In this document: positions 59,650 through 64,000 of the stretch, one piece after another
Position numbering within the stretch: position 1 is the first letter of the stretch
How the letters are laid out: each line of letters opens with the position of its first letter
From: Azospira sp. I13
GTDB lineage: Bacteria; Pseudomonadota; Gammaproteobacteria; Burkholderiales; Rhodocyclaceae
Direction of reading: 5' to 3'
Length of the DNA stretch: 64,000 bases
Assembly: GCF_003112695.1 (NCBI RefSeq)
Contig: NZ_BFBP01000009.1
Span: 4,092 to 68,091 of the forward strand
Notes under the pieces: model-generated
Seen by the model: only the letters and a program-made list of their open reading frames with translations
Told to the model about the DNA's origin: nothing
The model's database searches: none
Translations under genes and position numbers: made by a program

Positions 59650-61068
59650 TTACGGCTTATTCTGCATGATCTGCAGACCCTTGAGAAGGTTGAGGGCCTG
59701 GTTCAGCTGGTAGTCGCTCTTGGAAGCCAGCTCCACCGGCGGCGGGGTGTCGGCCTTGTCTTCCTCGTCCTTGCCCTTCTTGCCGTTGGACTTACTGTCT
59801 TTGCTGTCCTTGGTATCCTTCAGGCTGCTGCGGGGCGAGGCTTCCTTTTCCTTGTCGTTGATCAGGTGGCGTTCCAGATCAGCTTCCCGCAGGCGCTCGG
59901 CAGAGGCGCCGTTGGCGCTCTCTTCCACGGTGATGTCCGGTACGATGCCCTTGGCCTGGATGGAGCGGCCATTGGGCGTGTAGTAGCGGGCGGTGGTGAG
60001 CTTGATGGCGGTGTTGCCGGGCAGGGGCAGCACGGTCTGCACGGAGCCCTTGCCGAAGGTCTGGGTGCCCAGGACGATGGCCCGCTTGTGATCCTGCAGG
60101 GCGCCGGCAACGATTTCGGAGGCAGACGCGGAGCCGCCGTTCACCAGCACCACCATGGGCACCTTCTTCACTTCGGCGGGCAGGTTCTTCAGGTAGTCGT
60201 CCTTGTTGCCCCGCAGGTAATCGTCGGCACTGGCGAAGTACTGATGCTTGGCATCCGGGGTGCGGCCATCGGTGGCCACCACCAGGGCCTTGGCCGGCAG
60301 GAAGGCGGCGGAAACGCCGACGGCACCGTTGAGCAGGCCACCCGGGTCGTTGCGCAGGTCCAGCACCAGGCCCTTCAGGGCGCCTTCCTTGTAGAGGTCG
60401 GCAAGGTGCTTGACCAGGGCCGGGCCGGTGTTTTCCTGGAACTGGGTGATGCGCACGTAGCCGTAGCCGGGCTCAGCCAGCTTGGACTTGACGCTCTGCA
60501 CCTTGATCACTTCCCGGTTCAGGGTAACGACGATGGGCTTCTGCTCGCCCTTGCGCACGATGGTCAGGGTGATGGGGGTCTTGGGCTTGCCGCGCATGCG
60601 CTTGACGGCGTCGGAAAGGGTCATGCCCTTGACCGGGGTATCGTCCAGCTTGACGATCAGGTCGCCGGCCTTGAGGCCGGCGCGGAAGGCGGGGGTATCT
60701 TCGATGGGGGAGACGACCTTGACGAAGCCGTCTTCCATGCCGACTTCAATGCCCAGACCGCCGAACTCGCCCTGGGTACCGACCTGCAGTTCCTTGAAGG
60801 AGTCGGCATCCAGATAGGAGGAGTGGGGATCCAGGTTGCCCAGCATGCCGGAGATGGCATTGGTGATGAGCTTCTTGTCCTCCACCGGCTCCACGTAGCC
60901 CTGCTTGATGGCATTGAAGACTTCGGCAAAGGTGCGCAGCTCTTCCACGGGGAGGCCGGCCCGGGTGTCCTTCTCGGCCATGGCGGAAATCTGCACGGAC
61001 AGAAGGATGCCGGCCACCATGCCGACACCGATCAATCCCACCTGCTTGAACGGCTTGCCCATCTTCAC
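59650..61068 (-). CDS. S41 family carboxy-terminal processing protease CtpA
   Basis: This 472-residue periplasmic protease has one N-terminal signal anchor (VGLIGVGMVAGILLSVQISA). A PDZ domain (GLGIEVGMEDGFVKVVSPIE) is followed by the S41 fold with the catalytic Ser in NGGSASASEIVAGAL and Lys in TFGKGSVQTVLPLP. A charged linker rich in Lys/Asp/Ser precedes the last 40 residues. It trims C-termini of envelope proteins and in some bacteria degrades peptidoglycan hydrolases. Start GTG 61068 with AGGAG; it follows envC by 10 bp. Confidence 0.92.
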   Translation of the reverse strand: MKMGKPFKQVGLIGVGMVAGILLSVQISAMAEKDTRAGLPVEELRTFAEVFNAIKQGYVEPVEDKKLITNAISGMLGNLDPHSSYLDADSFKELQVGTQGEFGGLGIEVGMEDGFVKVVSPIEDTPAFRAGLKAGDLIVKLDDTPVKGMTLSDAVKRMRGKPKTPITLTIVRKGEQKPIVVTLNREVIKVQSVKSKLAEPGYGYVRITQFQENTGPALVKHLADLYKEGALKGLVLDLRNDPGGLLNGAVGVSAAFLPAKALVVATDGRTPDAKHQYFASADDYLRGNKDDYLKNLPAEVKKVPMVVLVNGGSASASEIVAGALQDHKRAIVLGTQTFGKGSVQTVLPLPGNTAIKLTTARYYTPNGRSIQAKGIVPDITVEESANGASAERLREADLERHLINDKEKEASPRSSLKDTKDSKDSKSNGKKGKDEEDKADTPPPVELASKSDYQLNQALNLLKGLQIMQNKP

Positions 61069-61078
61069 GAAAAGTCTC

Positions 61079-62704
61079 CTACTTCAAGCTCGCCCATTTC
61101 AGCGGGTCGAGCGGCTGGCCTTGATGGCGAAGCTCAAAGTATAAACCGGATTCCGGGTTGCCACCGCTGTTGCCCACGACGGCCACCACGTCCCCCGGCT
61201 TCACCGTTTCGCCGACGTGTTTGTACAAGGATTCGTTGTTGCCGTAGATGGTCAGATAGCCATCGCCATGGTCGAGAATCAGCAGGTTGCCGAAGCCCCG
61301 CATCCAGTCGGCGAAGACCACCCGGCCCGGCGCCACGGCATGGACATCGCTACCGCCAGCGGCGCGGATGAAGAGCCCCTTCCAGGAGCTGCCCTCCTGG
61401 CGAGCGGAACCGAAGCGATTGCTGACGGTGCCGCGTACCGGCAGGCGCAGGCTGCCCTTGAGGCGGGCAAAGTCACCATTGAAGCGCGGCAGGCCCGCCT
61501 CCGGCGTCTTCTCGTTGGCCACCCCGGCGGACTGACTGGGGGCAGGAGCGGCCTGGCCAGGGCGCTCCGCGGCCGCTTTGGCCTTGGCTTCAGCCCGGGC
61601 CCGGGCGGCCTGCTGGGCCGCTTGCTGCGCCGCCTGCTGGGCGATGATGCGGGAGAGGCCATCGATCAGGCGGGTGAGGCGCTTTTCATCCTGCTGCAGC
61701 GCACCGATTTCCTTGCGCCGAGCCTCAATCTGCTGGGAAATCTTGCTCAGGGTGGCCTGGCGCTGGTTTTTCTGGCTCAACAACTGCTGATGCTGTTCTT
61801 TCTGGCGATTTTCCACTTCGGCCAGCTCGTTCTCCCGGTTGCGGGTGTCTTCCGCCAGTGCCTTCTTCTGCCGCAGGCTGCTGCCAATCTGCTGCAGCAA
61901 TTCGCTACGGGCCCGGGCCACGGCGGAAAGGTAGTAGAGATCCCGGGCAGTCTGGTTAGGGTCGCTGCCGTTAAGCAGCAGGCGCAAGGGGTCGGAACCG
62001 TCGCCCCCATCCATGTACTGGCGGATGAGCAGCTGCTCCAGCTGGCTGCGCTGGCCGGCCAGGGTGCCCTCCATCTCACGGGCCTGGCTGGCCAATTGGC
62101 GCAGGCTGGCCTGCAAATCACCACGCTGCCCGGCCAACTGACGCAGATCCCGGGAAAGGTTGGAGATGCCTTTTTCCGCATCCTTCAGCTGGTCGGCCAC
62201 ATCAGCACGGGATTCCTCGGCACTGGCCACCTCCTTGCGCAGGCTGTCGATACGCCCCTGCAGCTCCTTGAGGTCGGCCTTGGAGGATTCCGCCTGGTGT
62301 TCGGGATTGCCCCCCCCCGCCAGCTTGGCCCCTACGGCGACGCCGGCACCGGCCGCCACCGCGGCTCCGGCCACGGCAGCCCCCTTGCGCCGGGGTTCGT
62401 TGCGGGGCTCGCTACGATTTTCGCTGCGTGCCGGCGCCGCCTTGGCCGCCGAGCTGGGGCCGGCCGCCTTGTGGGGCACAGGCTTGGCCATCCCCTTGGC
62501 CGGCGGCGCGGCTTTCACGGCGGCCTTGGCGGGCGTTTTGGTGGGGGTAGCTTTACTCGCGGGCTTGCTTGCCGGCTTGGCGGCTGCAGCCTCCCGGGGC
62601 TTGCCGGCGGCCAGGGCCTGGCCGCCAGTGACCGACAGCAGGACGAGGGGCATGCAGAGCAGCATCGCCGCTGACAGCGGCATCGGGCGACGGCTGGATT
62701 TCAC
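61079..62704 (-). CDS. envC: Murein hydrolase activator EnvC
   Basis: This 541-residue periplasmic protein has a signal peptide, an Ala/Lys/Pro-rich region, a long coiled coil (about 135-370) and a C-terminal LytM/M23 domain (about 425-541). Catalytic residues of M23 are missing: the usual HxxxD position reads SSWKGLFIRA and the HxH position LYFELRH. This makes it a degenerate activator of amidases at the septum, like E. coli EnvC, and not a peptidase. Start GTG 62704 with GGAG six bases upstream. It is divergent from arsR. Confidence 0.9.
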   Translation of the reverse strand: MKSSRRPMPLSAAMLLCMPLVLLSVTGGQALAAGKPREAAAAKPASKPASKATPTKTPAKAAVKAAPPAKGMAKPVPHKAAGPSSAAKAAPARSENRSEPRNEPRRKGAAVAGAAVAAGAGVAVGAKLAGGGNPEHQAESSKADLKELQGRIDSLRKEVASAEESRADVADQLKDAEKGISNLSRDLRQLAGQRGDLQASLRQLASQAREMEGTLAGQRSQLEQLLIRQYMDGGDGSDPLRLLLNGSDPNQTARDLYYLSAVARARSELLQQIGSSLRQKKALAEDTRNRENELAEVENRQKEQHQQLLSQKNQRQATLSKISQQIEARRKEIGALQQDEKRLTRLIDGLSRIIAQQAAQQAAQQAARARAEAKAKAAAERPGQAAPAPSQSAGVANEKTPEAGLPRFNGDFARLKGSLRLPVRGTVSNRFGSARQEGSSWKGLFIRAAGGSDVHAVAPGRVVFADWMRGFGNLLILDHGDGYLTIYGNNESLYKHVGETVKPGDVVAVVGNSGGNPESGLYFELRHQGQPLDPLKWASLK

Positions 62705-62848
62705 CCGATTCTCCGGGAGCGGGGCCGGCGGGCGATGATTGGGGGCATGTGTGCGGGGCGTCGGGTGGCTGGGTGGGCTGGCGAGGTTCCCCGTTGACGT
62801 GGATTAAAGTGCCCCGGGGCCCGATAGGCTAGATTTCTCCGCTTATTT

Positions 62849-62892
62849 TATAATGAATTCGCCCCTTGCCACGAGTTTGCCCCGAGTTTGCC
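62849..62892 (+). promoter_or_regulatory. Candidate arsR promoter with GAGTTTGCC direct repeats
   Basis: A perfect -10 TATAAT (62849-62854) lies about 90 bp before the arsR start; the -35 is weak. Between it and the gene, GAGTTTGCC occurs twice (62873-62881 and 62884-62892), an 11-bp period. ArsR-family operators are usually inverted repeats, so the role of this pair is unclear. The rest of the 62705-62943 gap is unremarkable. Confidence 0.4.
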
Positions 62893-62943
62893 TAGTGCCG
62901 GAAAGCGGCCAGACCCGGGCGGGCGCACAGGAGAGTCACCACG

Positions 62944-63270
62944 TTGGAAGCCCCCGTCAATCTGATCGACAAGCAGGAACACATCGAACTGGCCGCCCGG
63001 GCGCTGAAGTCCATCGCCCATCCGCTACGGCTGAAGATTCTCTGCGTGGTCGGCGACCAGGAAGCCTGCGTGCAGGAAATCGTCGATGCCGTGGGTACCT
63101 CCCAGAGCAACATTTCCCAGCATCTGGCCATCCTCCGGGAAAAGGGCGTGCTGCTCACCCGCAAGGACGCCAACCGGGTCTATTACCGGGTGGGTGACGG
63201 CCGCATCCTGCAGCTCATCGGCATGATGCGGGAGGTGTTTTGCGGCCCGTCGGAGTCGCCGGATCGCTAG
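62944..63270 (+). CDS. ArsR/SmtB family regulator with SqrR/BigR-like cysteine pair
   Basis: This 108-residue winged-helix regulator has AIAHPLRLKILCVV-type helix 2 (SIAHPLRLKILCVVG) and the recognition helix TSQSNISQHLAILREKGVLL. The three cysteines are C34, C42 and C100. C34 and C100 are 66 apart, the same spacing as C41/C107 of SqrR and C42/C108 of BigR, which form a sulfur bridge on exposure to persulfide. A rhodanese gene follows 69 bp downstream. It starts at TTG 62944, preceded by AGGAG. It lacks the classic CxC arsenic or metal site, so persulfide sensing is likelier. Confidence 0.75.
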   Translation: MEAPVNLIDKQEHIELAARALKSIAHPLRLKILCVVGDQEACVQEIVDAVGTSQSNISQHLAILREKGVLLTRKDANRVYYRVGDGRILQLIGMMREVFCGPSESPDR

Positions 63271-63339
63271 AATGCCCCCTTGGGCAGCCCTTTGCGGTAA
63301 TCTTCCCCGGCTTTTATCCATCCTTCCACGGAGTTTCGT

Positions 63340-63756
63340 TTGGATTTCATCAAGCAGAACATTTTCATCGTCGCCCTGGCCTTCGCCAGCGCCATGGCCC
63401 TGCTGGCTTCCTTCCTGCGGGGCGGCGGCAAGTCCGTCAGCGTGACGGACGCCACCCTGCTGATCAACCGCCAGGACGCCGTAGTGATCGACGTGCGGGA
63501 TGCCGCCGAATTTGCCACGGGCCACCTGCCCGATGCCCACCACCTGCCCCTGGCCAAGCTGTCGGAACGCCTGGCCGAACTGGAAGGCTTCAAGGATCGC
63601 CCCATCGTCGCCTGCTGCGCCTCCGGCGTACGCTCCGCCAAGGCCCGGGATCTGTTGCTGAAGGCTGGTTTCACCAAGACCGTCAGCCTGGCCGACGGTG
63701 TCGGCGCCTGGGAGCGGGCAGGCCTGCCCCTCGAGCGCGCCAAGAAAGAAGCATGA
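63340..63756 (+). CDS. Rhodanese-like protein (YibN-type, membrane-anchored)
   Basis: This 138-residue protein starts at TTG (GGAG six bases before) with a signal anchor IFIVALAFASAMALLASFL. A single rhodanese domain follows. The active-site loop CCASGVRSAK contains the catalytic Cys, and VVIDVRDAAEFATGHLPDAH is the characteristic N-terminal part. It resembles E. coli YibN, which also precedes grxC. It probably carries sulfane sulfur at the cytoplasmic face. Confidence 0.88.
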   Translation: MDFIKQNIFIVALAFASAMALLASFLRGGGKSVSVTDATLLINRQDAVVIDVRDAAEFATGHLPDAHHLPLAKLSERLAELEGFKDRPIVACCASGVRSAKARDLLLKAGFTKTVSLADGVGAWERAGLPLERAKKEA

Positions 63757-63766
63757 GGAATCTGCC

Positions 63767-64000
63767 ATGAAACGTGTTTTGATGTACTCCACCGCCGTCT
63801 GTCCCTACTGCATCCGCGCCGAACAGCTGCTCAAGAGCAAGGGCGTCGCCGACATCGAAAAGGTCCGGGTGGACCTGGAGCCGGAGCGCCGCGAAGAAAT
63901 GATGGCCAAGACCGGCGGCAAGCGTACTGTGCCCCAGATTTTCATCGGTGACACCCACGTGGGCGGCTGCGACGACCTGTATGCCCTCGACCGGGCGGGC
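63767..64000 (+). CDS. grxC: Glutaredoxin 3 (partial, runs off window)
   Basis: These first 78 codons of a class I glutaredoxin include the dithiol active site CPYC (STAVCPYCIRAEQLL) and the TVPQIFIG and GGCDDLYAL glutathione-binding motifs. It reduces disulfides and glutathione mixed disulfides. The start at 63767 is 10 bp after the rhodanese stop. The last few residues lie outside the window. In other Proteobacteria secB follows grxC. Confidence 0.95.
   Translation, partial: MKRVLMYSTAVCPYCIRAEQLLKSKGVADIEKVRVDLEPERREEMMAKTGGKRTVPQIFIGDTHVGGCDDLYALDRAG

Noticed and set aside
62849-62892. Conventional ArsR inverted-repeat operator
   Set aside because: Only a direct repeat was seen; no imperfect palindrome of the usual length.

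Overview
The window reads as a chromosome segment of a high-GC betaproteobacterium, most likely Rhodocyclales (Azospira/Dechlorosoma-like). This is inferred from gene content and order: tandem BPSS1780-family membrane proteins, a DUF2782 protein next to an APH-type homoserine kinase, nadD-rsfS-rlmH-maf, glyA-nrdR-ribD and envC-ctpA. No rRNA, tRNA, CRISPR array or insertion sequence was seen.

Layout. (1) 1-4219: the first 70 codons of a two-partner-secretion exoprotein leave the left edge. They are divergent from a 1220-residue SARP/BTAD-type regulator with a dead cyclase-like domain and an AAA ATPase. The gap between them carries ATGGC repeats at an 11-bp period. (2) 4530-9056: bioB-bioC, then divergent comF and a frameshifted PglL-type O-oligosaccharyltransferase. 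(3) 9053-27589: a complete MSHA-type type IV pilus locus on the minus strand, in the order E-G-F-B-A-C-D-O-P-Q-I-I2-J-K-L-M-N. The ATPase carries the double c-di-GMP-binding MshEN motif, the major pilin gene is followed by an intrinsic terminator, and MshQ is a 1639-residue lectin-like adhesin. (4) 27676-36831: trmL, then a surface-glycan cluster with two family 9 glycosyltransferases, an O-fucosyltransferase-like enzyme, an FkbM methyltransferase, an O-antigen ligase and an MBOAT/SGNH-like O-acylation pair. (5) 37153-50011: housekeeping genes polA, LOG, DUF2782, thrB, two BPSS1780-family proteins, nadD, rsfS, rlmH, maf and rng. A glycosyltransferase plus trhP lie on the opposite strand between maf and rng. 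(6) 50124-54149: a small accessory stretch with an O-methyltransferase/TetR pair and a TRAP transporter DctQM pair without its binding protein. (7) 54462-64000: a phosphoglycerate-mutase-like phosphatase, glyA-nrdR-ribD, moeB, envC-ctpA plus an unknown gene, an ArsR regulator, a YibN-like rhodanese and the start of grxC.

How the genes work together. The pilus locus looks self-contained: motor MshE/MshG, assembly platform MshI/I2/J/K, secretin MshL with MshM/MshN, major pilin MshA and minor pilins. The PglL-type transferase abuts it tail to tail and would be an obvious pilin glycosylation enzyme, but one base is missing from its reading frame. The glycan cluster probably builds or decorates LPS or capsule. 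The ArsR protein has a cysteine pair spaced like the persulfide sensors SqrR and BigR and sits just before a rhodanese and a glutaredoxin.

The most interesting sequence-level signals are the helically phased repeats in front of the SARP regulator, a dispersed intergenic repeat found in all four of the long convergent gaps, the pglL frameshift, the MSHA gene order, and the ArsR cysteine pair. I did not find a clearly new multi-gene system.
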